DNA from: Marinobacter nauticus
GTDB taxonomy: Bacteria > Pseudomonadota > Gammaproteobacteria > Enterobacterales > Shewanellaceae
Reading direction: 5' to 3'
Length of the DNA: 64,000 nt
Assembly (NCBI RefSeq): GCF_019801015.1
Contig: NZ_JAHVJZ010000003.1
Coordinates: 597,174 to 661,173, forward strand
In this document: positions 9,361 through 18,204 of the stretch, piece by piece
Numbering within the stretch: the stretch's first letter is position 1
How the letters are laid out: the number at the start of each line of letters is the position of its first letter
Made by a program: the position numbers and the translations under genes
Notes under the pieces: generated by a model
The model's database searches: none
The model's input: the letters and a program-made list of their open reading frames with translations, nothing else
What the model was told of the DNA's origin: nothing

Positions 9361-9401
9361 TTAGATTATCTAAACGTTATATGTAATATCATTCGATATT
9401 A
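9360..9401. promoter_or_regulatory. Two palindromes in the LysR/TDT divergent promoter
   Basis: TTTAGATTATCTAAA (9360-9374) is a perfect 15-bp palindrome touching the LysR start codon. TAATATC-ATTC-GATATTA (9384-9401) is an 18-bp palindrome with 7-bp arms and the T-N11-A content expected of LysR boxes. Together they form a plausible recognition/activation site pair. Confidence 0.6.
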
Positions 9402-9451
9402 TTAAACGAGAAAGCGGCGCACAATAGCGGCATCTAACGAGGAGCCGAACC

Positions 9452-10414
9452 ATGTCTCTTGCCGCAAAATTCAACCGCATTCCGACTCCCCTGGCTGGCC
9501 TGGCCCTGGGGATTGCCAGTCTGGGCCTCTGCCTGGACGGCCGTTTTGGCGCCGATGGCGCTCTGCAGATGGCAGGCGCCGGCATTGCCAGCCTGCTGCT
9601 GCTGGCGCTGGTGGTGAAATTTGTCCTGAACCCAGGCCAACTGCAAATGGATGTGGCCCACGCCGTCGTCGGCAGTGTGATCCCCACTTTCGCCATGGCC
9701 ACCATGGTGATCTCTACCAGCATCTACCGCTTCCTGCCGTTCCAGGGCCAGGTGGTCTGGCTGGTTGCCGTGGCACTGCATCTGGCGTTGCTGCTTGGCT
9801 TCCTTTACCACCGTGCCAAAGAGCCGGCCTGGCACCATATGGTACCCAGCTGGTTCGTGCCGCCGGTGGGCATCATCGTCGCCGCCGTCACCTGCCCCGG
9901 TGAAGCGGTAAAACCGCTGGCCACCGTGCTGCTCTATGGTGGCATGATCGCCTACGCCATCATGCTGCCGCTGATGCTGTACCGCCTGATCTTCCACACT
10001 AACGTGCCGGATCCGGCCAAGCCGACCATCGCCATTATGGCGGCACCGGCCAGCCTGTCACTGGCGGGTTACCTGAACCTGGTAAGCGAACCGTCCGCAC
10101 TGATTGTGGCAGTACTGCTGGGCATCGCCCTGCTGATGACCGCACTGATCTACCTGGCGTTCTTCCATCTGATGCGCCTGCCGTTCAGCCCGGGCTATGC
10201 CGCGTTCACCTTCCCCATGGTGATCGGCGCCACCGCGCTGTACCAATGCGCCAAGGTGTTCGAGCACTGGGGCCTGAGCCAGCACACCCTGCTGCACCAT
10301 CTGGCCGATGGCGAGCTGCTGGTGGCCACCGCCGTGGTCAGCTACGTGGGGCTGCGCTACCTGATGGCCTACTGGCCGAAAGCGCCGTCCGGCCCGAACG
10401 CCGTCAGCCACTGA
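9452..10414 (+). CDS. TDT-family (TehA-like) membrane transporter
   Basis: This 320-aa inner-membrane protein has about ten hydrophobic helices and the overall pattern of the tellurite-resistance/dicarboxylate transporter family: an N-terminal IPTPLAGLALGIASLG, a helix with HAVVGSVIPTFAMATM, and LPFSPGYAAFTFPMVIGATAL near residue 235. Family members pass small anions such as sulfite or malate, or act as SLAC1-type anion channels; the substrate here is unknown. ATG at 9452 follows CGAGGAGCC. It is probably controlled by the divergent LysR protein. Confidence 0.85.
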   Translation: MSLAAKFNRIPTPLAGLALGIASLGLCLDGRFGADGALQMAGAGIASLLLLALVVKFVLNPGQLQMDVAHAVVGSVIPTFAMATMVISTSIYRFLPFQGQVVWLVAVALHLALLLGFLYHRAKEPAWHHMVPSWFVPPVGIIVAAVTCPGEAVKPLATVLLYGGMIAYAIMLPLMLYRLIFHTNVPDPAKPTIAIMAAPASLSLAGYLNLVSEPSALIVAVLLGIALLMTALIYLAFFHLMRLPFSPGYAAFTFPMVIGATALYQCAKVFEHWGLSQHTLLHHLADGELLVATAVVSYVGLRYLMAYWPKAPSGPNAVSH

Positions 10415-10429
10415 GTTCAGAACCAAAAA

Positions 10430-10456
10430 AAGGCCGCCCAATGGGCGGCCTTTTTG
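10430..10456. terminator. Bidirectional terminator between TDT gene and tyrS
   Basis: The perfect stem AGGCCGCCC/GGGCGGCCT is flanked by an A-run and a T-run, so it can serve both convergent genes. Confidence 0.92.
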
Positions 10457-10471
10457 TGTGTTCCCGAATGC

Positions 10472-11659
10472 TTACTTCAGGGTGATGCGGGCGAACTTAC
10501 GCTTGCCCACCTGGTATACCGCGGTGCCTGCCGCCGGAACCAGTTTGCTGTCTTCAATCTTCTCACCGTCGATCTTGGCACCGCCCTGTTTGATCATGCG
10601 CATGGCATCAGAGGTGGTGTTAACCAGACCCGCTTCTTTCAGCAGGTTGGCGATGGCGATACCGGCTTCAAACTCGAACTCCGGCATTTCGTCCGGGATG
10701 GCGTTCTTGGAGAAGCGGTTGATGAAGTCCTGATGCGCCGCTTCCGCAGCCGCGTCGTCGTGGAAGCGGGCGATGATCTCCTTAGCCAGGGCGATCTTCA
10801 CATCACGGGGGTTGGTGCCGGCCGCGATGTCCGCTTTCAGTTGCTCAATCTCTTCCAGCGGGCGGAAGGAGAGCAGCTCGTAGTAGTTCCACATCAGGTC
10901 ATCGGAGATGGACATGATTTTGCCGAACATCTCGCTCGGAGCGTCAGCCACACCAATGTAGTTGTTGGCGGACTTGGACATCTTCTTAACGCCGTCCAGA
11001 CCCACCAGCAGCGGCATGGTGATCACCACCTGCGGAGATTGGCCCGCGTCTTTTTGCAGCTCACGGCCCATCAGCAGGTTGAACTTCTGATCGGTACCGC
11101 CCAGCTCCACGTCCGCTTCCAGCGCGACAGAATCGTGGCCCTGCAGCAGCGGGTACATAAACTCATGGATGGCGATGGACTGGCCACTGCCAAAGCGCTT
11201 CTTAAAGTCGTCACGCTCCAGCATACGGGCAACAGTCTGCTGAGCCGCCAGGCGCAGCATGCCCTCGGCACCCAGTTCGCCCAGCCAGGAGGAGTTGAAC
11301 TCGATGCGGGTCTTGGCCGGGTCCAGGATCTTGAACACCTGCTCTTTATAGGTTTCGGCGTTGGCCAGAACCTGCTCGCGGGTCAGCGGCGGACGGGTGG
11401 AGTTCTTGCCGGACGGGTCACCCACCATTCCGGTAAAGTCACCGATCAGGAAGATCACCTCGTGGCCCAGTTCCTGGAACTGGCGAAGTTTATTGAGGAT
11501 CACGGTGTGGCCCAGGTGGATGTCCGGGGCAGTCGGATCCGCGCCGAGCTTCACCCGCAGGGGGCGACCCAGCTTCAGCTTGGCAACAAGCTCCTCTTCC
11601 ACCAGGATCTCGTCGGTCCCGCGGCAGATTTCGGCCAGAGCCTTGTCCAAATCAGTCAT
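10472..11659 (-). CDS. tyrS: Tyrosyl-tRNA synthetase
   Basis: TyrS charges tRNA-Tyr with tyrosine in the cytoplasm. The 395-aa protein has the class I signatures HLGH (in [13 protein letters not shown]) and KMSKS (in [13 protein letters not shown]), and a C-terminal S4 RNA-binding domain (about residues 330-395, with [17 protein letters not shown]). Its sequence and length match the TyrS type found in Haemophilus rather than E. coli TyrS (424 aa). ATG at 11659 ([11 protein letters not shown]) is chosen over an upstream in-frame start. It is divergent from the M23 peptidase gene. Confidence 0.97.
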   Translation of the reverse strand: MTDLDKALAEICRGTDEILVEEELVAKLKLGRPLRVKLGADPTAPDIHLGHTVILNKLRQFQELGHEVIFLIGDFTGMVGDPSGKNSTRPPLTREQVLANAETYKEQVFKILDPAKTRIEFNSSWLGELGAEGMLRLAAQQTVARMLERDDFKKRFGSGQSIAIHEFMYPLLQGHDSVALEADVELGGTDQKFNLLMGRELQKDAGQSPQVVITMPLLVGLDGVKKMSKSANNYIGVADAPSEMFGKIMSISDDLMWNYYELLSFRPLEEIEQLKADIAAGTNPRDVKIALAKEIIARFHDDAAAEAAHQDFINRFSKNAIPDEMPEFEFEAGIAIANLLKEAGLVNTTSDAMRMIKQGGAKIDGEKIEDSKLVPAAGTAVYQVGKRKFARITLK

Positions 11660-11795
11660 ACAACATTCCGCTCGGTTTGATTCTGTTAGCAAAGCGGATA
11701 ATGTTACTGGTTAGCACCCGTAAATAAAAGGGTGTAGCATAGCGCGGCCCAACCTCCGGGAGCCCGGTTTTACTGACGGTTGAGAATTAAGGAAA

Positions 11796-13151
11796 GTGTC
11801 TCGAAAACCGAATCGCTTTAAGGCTCGAAACGACGCCTCACAAACCGCCCTGCCAGCTCGGCTGTGGCAACTCTTTCATACTCTGCCCGGTCTGCACCGG
11901 GCATTGATTACGGCGGTCACTTTTCTGGTGCTCGTAACCCTGATGCTGCCTTCCGGCCAAAGCCTGGCCGCGCGGCACAGTGACCCCATCCCCACCCTGA
12001 TCCGCCATCCACTCGAACTGACTCTGCCGGCCCAGGTCGCACAAGCCAGCGAGCCGCAGCTGGACTGGCAGCGCTTTGAAGTGCAATCCGGTGACAGCCT
12101 GGCCCGCCTGTTCGACCGTGCCGGCCTTTCTCCCCAGACTCTCTACACCATCAGCAAACTGCCGGAAGCGGGCAAAACCCTGACCCGCATTATGCCCGGA
12201 CAGATGATTGAACTGGGGTTCAGTAACGGCGAACTGGCCGAGCTGCGATATCAGATGGACAGTCAGCGCACCCTGTTGGTCAACGCCGATGGCGACGGGT
12301 ATGAGGAGCAGGTGCTGGAGAAAACCGTCGAAAAGCGGCAATTCTTCGCCAGTGCCGAGATCACCTCCAACTTCTGGAACGCGGCCGTCGATGCCGGCCT
12401 CTCCGCCAACCAGATCATGCGTCTGGCGGAACTGTTCGGCTGGGACGTGGACTTTGCCCTGGATATCCGTGCCGGTGACCACTTCGCGGTGCTCTATGAA
12501 GAGGACTACATTGACGGCCAGTTTGCCGGTGACGGTGACATTCTGGTGGCCGAATTCACCAACCAGGGCGACACCTTCAAAGCGGTGCGTTATACCGACG
12601 GCAATTACTACGACGAGCGCGGCAACGCCATGCGCAAGGCGTTCCTGCGGGCGCCGGTGCAGTTCAATTACGTCAGTTCCAACTTCAACCCCCGCCGTCT
12701 GCACCCGGTAACCGGCAAAGTGCGTCCACACCGGGGCACCGACTACGTCGCGCCGGTGGGCACGCCGATCATGGCCGCCGGTGACGGCACCGTGATCGCG
12801 TCCGCCTACAACAACCTGAACGGGCACTATGTGTTTATTCAGCACTCCAATACCTATGTGACCAAGTATCTGCACCTGTCCAAGCGTCTGGTGCGTAAAG
12901 GTCAGCGGGTGCGTCAGGGCCAGAGCATCGGCAAACTGGGTGGTACCGGTCGGGTCACCGGCGCCCACCTCCACTACGAATTCCTGGTCAACGGGGTGCA
13001 CCGCAATCCCCGTACCGTGAAACTGCCGGAGTCGCACCCCATCGCCAAGAGCGAGCGCGCCGCCTTTGAAACCCTGGCCAGCGAGCGTCTGGCGCAACTT
13101 GCCCATCGGCAGTCCATACTGCTGGCGATGGACGCCCCCAGCGCAGAGTAA
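11796..13151 (+). CDS. M23 peptidoglycan DD-endopeptidase (MepM/YebA-like)
   Basis: This cell-envelope hydrolase would cut peptide crosslinks in peptidoglycan. The 451-aa protein has a cytoplasmic N-terminus, one TM anchor (about residues 38-60), a LysM-like/OapA-type region ([18 protein letters not shown], about 95-145) and a C-terminal M23 domain. The Zn ligands lie in HRGTDY (about residue 312) and HLHYEF (about 390). The GTG at 11796 is preceded by TAAGGAAA. The order tyrS / M23 peptidase / anmK is kept in related bacteria and links this gene with cell-wall recycling. Confidence 0.92.
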   Translation: MSRKPNRFKARNDASQTALPARLWQLFHTLPGLHRALITAVTFLVLVTLMLPSGQSLAARHSDPIPTLIRHPLELTLPAQVAQASEPQLDWQRFEVQSGDSLARLFDRAGLSPQTLYTISKLPEAGKTLTRIMPGQMIELGFSNGELAELRYQMDSQRTLLVNADGDGYEEQVLEKTVEKRQFFASAEITSNFWNAAVDAGLSANQIMRLAELFGWDVDFALDIRAGDHFAVLYEEDYIDGQFAGDGDILVAEFTNQGDTFKAVRYTDGNYYDERGNAMRKAFLRAPVQFNYVSSNFNPRRLHPVTGKVRPHRGTDYVAPVGTPIMAAGDGTVIASAYNNLNGHYVFIQHSNTYVTKYLHLSKRLVRKGQRVRQGQSIGKLGGTGRVTGAHLHYEFLVNGVHRNPRTVKLPESHPIAKSERAAFETLASERLAQLAHRQSILLAMDAPSAE

Positions 13152-13161
13152 GGAGCGCCCA

Positions 13162-14265
13162 ATGACTTACTGCATCGGCCTGATGTCCGGCACCTCAATG
13201 GATGGCATTGATGCTGTCCTGGTGGCCTTTGATCAACATGGCCACCCCAGCCTGAAGGCCGAGCACAGTATCGAAATTCCCGGTCCGCTGCTGACCGAGC
13301 TGCACCGCCTCTGCACCCCCAATGATAAAGAGATAGACCGCATGGGCCGGGCAGATCGGGCCATCGCCCTGGCCTTTGCCGAAGCGGTACACAACCTGTT
13401 GGCCATTGCCGAGATCAGCCCCGATGAAGTGGCCGCCATCGGCAGCCACGGCCAGACCGTTCGCCATATGCCGGAAGGCCCGCACGCCTTTACCCTGCAG
13501 CTGGGTTGCCCCAGCACGCTGGCAGCGGTAACCGGCATTGATGTGGTGGCGGATTTTCGCCGTAAGGACATCGCTCTGGGTGGCCAGGGCGCGCCGCTGG
13601 TACCCGCCTTTCACCAGGCCCTGTTTGCCGGTGACAGCCCGCGATTTATCCTCAATATCGGCGGCATCGCCAACCTCACCTGCCTGCCCGGTGATAAGAG
13701 TGACGTAATGGGCTTTGACACCGGCCCGGGCAACACCCTGATGGACGCCTGGGCCCGTGAACGCTTTAACCTGCCTTACGACGCTGACGGCGCCATTGCC
13801 GCTTCCGGCACCGTGAACCCTGCCCTGCTTCAACGTCTGCTCAGCCACCCCTACTTTGCCCAGCCTGCGCCAAAGAGCACCGGCCGCGAGCTGTTTAACG
13901 CCAGCTGGCTGCGCGGGCACCTGCAGTCCGACGCCAACCTGCCCGCCGAAGATGTGATGGCCACTCTGCTGGCCCTGACGGTGGAGAGCATTGCCGCCAG
14001 TGCACGTCAGCATACTGAACAGGGGGAGCTGTTCCTGTGCGGCGGCGGCGCCTTTAACAGCGAGCTGCGCCGCGCCCTGTCTGCAGCGTTGCCGGGGTTC
14101 ACCATCGAGACCACCGAAGCGCTGGGGCTGCCGCCCAAATGGGTGGAAGCCACCGCCTTTGCCTGGCTGGCCTGGCGTCACCTCAATGGCCTGCCGGGCA
14201 ATTTGCCCGCGGTGACCGGCGCCAGCCGCGAAGCGATATTGGGCGGCTGGTATCCGGCGGGGTAA
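13162..14265 (+). CDS. anmK: Anhydro-N-acetylmuramic acid kinase
   Basis: AnmK phosphorylates and opens 1,6-anhydro-MurNAc to MurNAc-6-phosphate in cytoplasmic murein recycling. The 367-aa product starts with the family signature [16 protein letters not shown] and has the hydrolase/kinase fold motifs GGIANLT and [12 protein letters not shown], which hold the catalytic Asp. ATG at 13162 follows AAGGAGCGCCCA. It begins 10 nt after the M23 peptidase stop, so the two are probably co-transcribed, linking murein hydrolysis with reuse of its product. Confidence 0.97.
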   Translation: MTYCIGLMSGTSMDGIDAVLVAFDQHGHPSLKAEHSIEIPGPLLTELHRLCTPNDKEIDRMGRADRAIALAFAEAVHNLLAIAEISPDEVAAIGSHGQTVRHMPEGPHAFTLQLGCPSTLAAVTGIDVVADFRRKDIALGGQGAPLVPAFHQALFAGDSPRFILNIGGIANLTCLPGDKSDVMGFDTGPGNTLMDAWARERFNLPYDADGAIAASGTVNPALLQRLLSHPYFAQPAPKSTGRELFNASWLRGHLQSDANLPAEDVMATLLALTVESIAASARQHTEQGELFLCGGGAFNSELRRALSAALPGFTIETTEALGLPPKWVEATAFAWLAWRHLNGLPGNLPAVTGASREAILGGWYPAG

Positions 14266-14278
14266 CCCGGACCAGAGC

Positions 14279-14310
14279 GAAAAACGGGCGCCAGCTGGCG
14301 CCCGTTTTTA
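14279..14310. terminator. Terminator between anmK and chrA
   Basis: A palindromic stem (AAAACGGGCGCCAG / CTGGCGCCCGTTTT) has A- and T-runs on either side, serving both convergent genes. Confidence 0.92.
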
Positions 14311-14324
14311 TTCAGCGCTGGCGC

Positions 14325-15479
14325 TTACAGCAGCGCCCAGCGTGCCAGGCTCATCGCCAGAATAGCCACAATCAGCCACAGTATCGGCAGCTTACGCTCG
14401 CGCAGCAGATAGAACCCCACCACCACGATCGCCATGTCTGCCGCGTCCATCACGCCGCTGACAAACACCGGTTGGTACAGCGCGCTCAGCAGCAGGCCGA
14501 CCACGGCGGCGTTGATGCCTGCCGCCGCGGCGGCAACGCGGGGGCGAGAGGCCAGCGCTTCCCAACCGTGATACAGCGCCAGCACCAGCAACAGGCCCGG
14601 GAGGAACAGCGCCAGGGTGGCCACGGTCGCGCCCAGCAGCGGAGAATCGGGTGCCAGATCGGCCCCCAGAAAGGTGGCCAGGGTAAACATCGGCCCGGGC
14701 ACCGCCTGCGCCGCGGCGTAGCCGGTGAGGAAACGGTCCGGGCTGATCAGACTGCCGGTGGTTTCCTGCAGCAGAGGCAGCACCACGTGGCCGCCGCCAA
14801 ACACCAGCGCGCCAGCCTGGAAAAAGTCGGCGTAAATCTGATGCATCAGGCCGTGGGCAGGCATTACCGCCGCCACCACGGCCGCCACCAGCAACGCCAG
14901 AGGCAGCCACTGCAGCCGCGGTTTGGCGCCACTGGCCACCGCCGTCGCGTCCGGCGCTTGCCAGGCCGCGACCAACGCGGCAAAGCCCAGCACCGCGAGC
15001 TGAGCCGTCAAACCCGGCAGCACCAGCAACACCGCCGCGCTAAGGATCGCCAGCGCCCAGTGCAGCGAGGTCTTGCAGAAGCTGCGGCTCATACCCAGCA
15101 CAGCATCCGCAACAACCACAACCGCCAGCAGTTTCAGACCGTGGATCACCGCTGCCATTACTGGGTTATCCAGCGCATCCACACTCAGGGTCGCCAGCAG
15201 GTAGAGCAGAATGAACGAGGGCAGGGTGAAACCGACAAACGCGGCCAGGGCGCCGGGGACACCGGCGCGCCGATAGCCCAGAGCAAACCCCACCTGACTG
15301 GACCCCGGCCCGGGCAAAAACTGGGACAGTGCCACCAGCCGACCGTAGGCGTCGTCATCCAGCCACTTTTCCTGTTCCACGAATTTCTTGCGGAAGTAGC
15401 CGATGTGGGCTGCCGGGCCGCCAAAGCTCACCAGTCCGAGCATAAAAAACTGCAGGAAAACCTGCGCCAGTGCCGCCAT
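14325..15479 (-). CDS. chrA: Chromate efflux transporter (CHR family)
   Basis: This inner-membrane protein of the chromate ion transporter family would export chromate. The 384-aa protein is a tandem duplication of two CHR halves. The first has the signature LGLVSFGGPAAHIGYFRK and FLPGPGSSQ; the second has ALVFGGGHVVLPLL and AAQAVPGPMFTLATFLG. About ten helices are predicted. No chrB is next to it. A 13-bp palindrome 56 nt upstream may be its operator. Chromate as the substrate is inferred from the family. Confidence 0.92.
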   Translation of the reverse strand: MAALAQVFLQFFMLGLVSFGGPAAHIGYFRKKFVEQEKWLDDDAYGRLVALSQFLPGPGSSQVGFALGYRRAGVPGALAAFVGFTLPSFILLYLLATLSVDALDNPVMAAVIHGLKLLAVVVVADAVLGMSRSFCKTSLHWALAILSAAVLLVLPGLTAQLAVLGFAALVAAWQAPDATAVASGAKPRLQWLPLALLVAAVVAAVMPAHGLMHQIYADFFQAGALVFGGGHVVLPLLQETTGSLISPDRFLTGYAAAQAVPGPMFTLATFLGADLAPDSPLLGATVATLALFLPGLLLVLALYHGWEALASRPRVAAAAAGINAAVVGLLLSALYQPVFVSGVMDAADMAIVVVGFYLLRERKLPILWLIVAILAMSLARWALL

Positions 15480-15534
15480 CTTCTCTCTCTTTTTTCACTT
15501 CAGTGCCGTTCAGGGCACGATCATAAGCCCTTAT

Positions 15535-15547
15535 ATGACAGTGTCAT
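15535..15547. promoter_or_regulatory. Palindrome upstream of chrA
   Basis: ATGACA-G-TGTCAT is a perfect 13-bp palindrome 56 nt before the chrA ATG. It is a candidate operator for an unidentified repressor. Confidence 0.4.
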
Positions 15548-15897
15548 GACAAAAAATCTTCACAGGACAGGTTCCTGCGCCTTAGCGAGCTCCAAATAAG
15601 CAAAAAAAACAACAGCACACATGAATTTAGGACACGTTTATTGGTCTCAATAAGTCGAAAGTCAATTCGGAAATGCACCATAAGCCTTTCAATAAACTCG
15701 TGCTCTTGTTTATTCCCTCCGCAAAAGCCACCCCCAATTCTCGGCGACCCGTTTGTTATAGAGCGAGAGTTAAAAACCCGTTCTGCATCAGACTTCACAA
15801 CAGCTCCCGGGCAGCGACGATAGCCTCGGCACCAAAATATGATAAATAAAATTATCAGACTAAATCCGAGCGTGATTATTTAGGTGAGGCCCCAACT

Positions 15898-15916
15898 GAG
15901 AATGATAATAGGTGTT
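15898..15916. promoter_or_regulatory. Fur-box-like sequence upstream of histidine kinase gene
   Basis: GAGAATGATAATAGGTGTT matches 13 of 19 positions of the classic Fur consensus, including 11 of 13 in the left part. It lies about 115 nt before the kinase ATG. The match is weak on the right side. Confidence 0.3.
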
Positions 15917-16030
15917 ATGAATGACACTCTTTATTCACCACTTGCTGTCGCTTCGATCACAGTACTCTCCGGCCATAGCCCTTAGAATCAAAACGATTAC
16001 GCAGTCAAACTTTGCAAGCCGGTGTGATGA

Positions 16031-17407
16031 ATGGACAGCCTGCTGGTTTTTAACATCTACCTGTTCTACGGCCTGGTGTTTTTCACCATCGGTTGCGTGA
16101 TCGCCTTTCGCAACCTGCGCCTGAGTCAGCTTGCCATTGCCTCTGCCCTGCCCGCTCTGGCCGCCTTCGGTTTTATCCACGCCTTCCATGAATGGTCTGA
16201 GCTCTACATACAGTTGATGGGCCCTTACACGCCGATGTTGTGGTACTCGGAGATGAAGATCCTGCGGGTGCTGAAGTTGTGGTTCTCCTTTCTGGCCCTG
16301 GGCTGGTTTGCCTGGAAGATGCTGGTGATCACCGGCATTGCCCGAAAACCCTGGGCACTGGCCAGTCTGGCGGTCGCTCAGGGGGTGTTTGTGCTGCACC
16401 TGATCGCCAGCTACCCGCTGATGCCGCTGGACGCCTATCTGCGCCTGGCGGCCACACTCATCCGCTGGATCTTCGGATTGGGTGCCAGTGCCGTCGCCGG
16501 CATGGCGATGATCTATTACGCCCGCCAGCAGTATCAGCAACGGCGACTGGCGGGGCACTACTTTGGCTACTGTGGACTGGCGCTGATCGCTTATGGCATG
16601 GCTGCCGGGCTGCTTTCCAGTCACTGGGGACTGTGGGTGCCGCTGCTGCGCACGCTCTGTGCCTTCGCCATTCTAGTGACCCTCTATCAGGCTCTGAAGA
16701 TCTTCGATAAGGAGCGGGAGGCCCAGATTGAGGCCCAGCAGCGTCAGCTGTTCCGCGGTGAAAAGATGCGGGCCATGGGGGAACTGGCCTCCGGCATCGC
16801 CCACGAAATCAAAACCCCGCTGAGCTACGCCACTCTGGGCATGGACATGCTGGAGAAGCAGTTGCCCGAACCCGGCGACCACCAGCGCCAGCTCAGCCGT
16901 ATTCGCAAAGGGCTGGACCGGGCCACCTACATCGCCCAGGAGGTGCTCCATTTCGCCCACCCGTCGGATCGCCCATTCCAGCCAGTCAAAGTGGATGACG
17001 TGATCCACTCCACGCTGGAACTGATGGGGCATCAGCTCAAGACTTTCACCGTGCACCGAAATCTCTCACCGGAGCTGAAGGTGGTGGGCAACCCGGTCAA
17101 GCTGGAGGAGGTGCTGATCAACCTGATCGGCAACGCCATTGACGCCAGTACCGACGATCGGCAACTGGAGATCCACGCCGAAGCCCACGGCGACAAAGCG
17201 GTGATCCGGATCCGTGACCACGGCAGTGGCATACCGGAGGCGGAACAAAGCGCCAGCCTTCGCCCCTTCCACACCACCAAACCCAACGGCACCGGACTGG
17301 GGCTGGCCATCAGCCAGCAGATCGTCCAGCAGCACCACGGCGAGCTGACGCTTCATAACTGGGTGCATGGACTGTGTGTCACCCTCACTTTACCCAGGAG
17401 CCTCTGA
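16031..17407 (+). CDS. Membrane sensor histidine kinase with 7TM-type sensor
   Basis: This 458-aa kinase has an unusual sensor part of about seven hydrophobic helices (residues 5-222) with no obvious periplasmic domain. A short coiled coil (225-245) follows, then HisKA with ELASGIAHEIKTPLSY (H258), the N box NLIGNAIDAS (N368), the G1 box DHGSGIP (397-403) and G2 GTGLGLAIS. It should autophosphorylate H258 and signal to the regulator encoded next; the stop overlaps the next ATG (TGATG). Lacking a known ligand domain, it may sense membrane or quinone state. The following octaheme cytochrome gene suggests a link to respiration. Confidence 0.93.
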   Translation: MDSLLVFNIYLFYGLVFFTIGCVIAFRNLRLSQLAIASALPALAAFGFIHAFHEWSELYIQLMGPYTPMLWYSEMKILRVLKLWFSFLALGWFAWKMLVITGIARKPWALASLAVAQGVFVLHLIASYPLMPLDAYLRLAATLIRWIFGLGASAVAGMAMIYYARQQYQQRRLAGHYFGYCGLALIAYGMAAGLLSSHWGLWVPLLRTLCAFAILVTLYQALKIFDKEREAQIEAQQRQLFRGEKMRAMGELASGIAHEIKTPLSYATLGMDMLEKQLPEPGDHQRQLSRIRKGLDRATYIAQEVLHFAHPSDRPFQPVKVDDVIHSTLELMGHQLKTFTVHRNLSPELKVVGNPVKLEEVLINLIGNAIDASTDDRQLEIHAEAHGDKAVIRIRDHGSGIPEAEQSASLRPFHTTKPNGTGLGLAISQQIVQQHHGELTLHNWVHGLCVTLTLPRSL

Positions 17408-18051
17408 TGAGCCTGAACATTTTGTTAGCGGAAGACGATACGGAATTGCGTCTCACCCTCGAAGAGGCCCTGAGCCTGGAAGGGATGCAGGTGTGCGCCT
17501 GCGACAGTGCTGAAACCGCCCTGGATGCCGCGGAAACCCAAAGTTTTGATGTGGCGATTCTGGACCTGGTGATGCCCGGCCTCAGTGGCGTCGAGGCGAT
17601 CGCCAACCTGCGTCGGCTGCAACCGGGCATGGGGGTGATCATCACCACCGCTTTTGCCACCGTCGATACCGCGGTGGACGCCATGAAAAAAGGTGCCGAC
17701 GAGTTTCTGGCCAAGCCCTTCAATCTCGCCGCGCTGGCCACCACGGTGCGACGAGTCAATGTGCAGCGTCAGCCCCAGCCCAAACTGGCGGACGAAACCG
17801 CCGATAAGGTGTTTTCCGCGCTGTCCAACCCGATCCGCCGTCAGGCCCTGCTGCAGCTGGTGCGGCATCGTCAGTTACGGTTTATGGATCTGTGCCGTCT
17901 GGTGGGCGTGGAAGACCACACCAAATTCAATTTCCATATGCGCCAGCTGAAGCAAAGTGGGCTGATTCAACAGAATGTGAACAAGGTCTACTTTCTGACA
18001 ACTGAGGGTCAGCAAATGTGTCACTTCCTGCTTCAGGAAGAGGCTGAGTAA
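17407..18051 (+). CDS. Response regulator with ArsR-like winged-helix output domain
   Basis: This 214-aa protein has an N-terminal receiver domain (D10, D11, phosphoacceptor D53, T81, K103) and a C-terminal DNA-binding domain that is neither OmpR- nor NarL-type. Residues 132-205 (FSALSNPIRRQALLQLV, then FMDLCRLVGVEDHTKFNFHMRQLKQSGLI) read as an ArsR/HTH_20-type winged helix. That pairing is uncommon in bacteria. It overlaps the kinase stop by one base and is certainly co-translated with it. The likely target is the cytochrome gene downstream, where an inverted repeat follows its stop codon. Confidence 0.9.
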   Translation: MSLNILLAEDDTELRLTLEEALSLEGMQVCACDSAETALDAAETQSFDVAILDLVMPGLSGVEAIANLRRLQPGMGVIITTAFATVDTAVDAMKKGADEFLAKPFNLAALATTVRRVNVQRQPQPKLADETADKVFSALSNPIRRQALLQLVRHRQLRFMDLCRLVGVEDHTKFNFHMRQLKQSGLIQQNVNKVYFLTTEGQQMCHFLLQEEAE

Positions 18052-18056
18052 AGCAT

Positions 18057-18075
18057 TGTAAATCAGCCCTTTACA
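18057..18075. promoter_or_regulatory. Inverted repeat between response regulator and octaheme cytochrome
   Basis: TGTAAA-N7-TTTACA is a perfect 6-bp dyad starting 5 nt after the regulator stop and 129 nt before the cytochrome start. The spacing fits a dimeric winged-helix protein. A partial copy (GGTAAATTCACA) follows at about 18089. Confidence 0.5.
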
Positions 18076-18204
18076 TTGGTTATGAGAAGGTAAATTCACA
18101 ACCCGGGCCGGATGGGTAATTCCCCTTATCTGGCCGTAAAATCCCCGGCTTCGGATACTGAACCTGCCAATAAAAAGACGCGTTAAGCGTCGCAGGAGAT
18201 GATG

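Larger units (their letters stand above)
15480..16030. other. A+T-rich 551-bp stretch without a convincing gene
   Basis: Base composition drops visibly below the rest of the window, especially at 15590-15920. Short ORFs on both strands (60-84 codons) lack good ribosome sites and look unlike proteins. It holds the chrA upstream region with a palindrome, a Fur-box-like sequence at 15898-15916 and the histidine kinase upstream region. It may be a decayed insertion. Confidence 0.5.

Noticed and set aside
10454..11680. 408-codon plus-strand frame opposite tyrS
   Set aside because: It is the complement of tyrS and shows no protein-like motifs; HLGH and KMSKS are on the minus strand.
14139..15599. 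486-codon plus-strand frame opposite chrA
   Set aside because: Gln/Arg/His-rich low-complexity translation, opposite a clear ten-helix membrane protein.
15544..15798. 84-codon minus-strand ORF in the A+T-rich gap
   Set aside because: No ribosome site, no recognisable features, and its open length is not surprising in low-G+C DNA.
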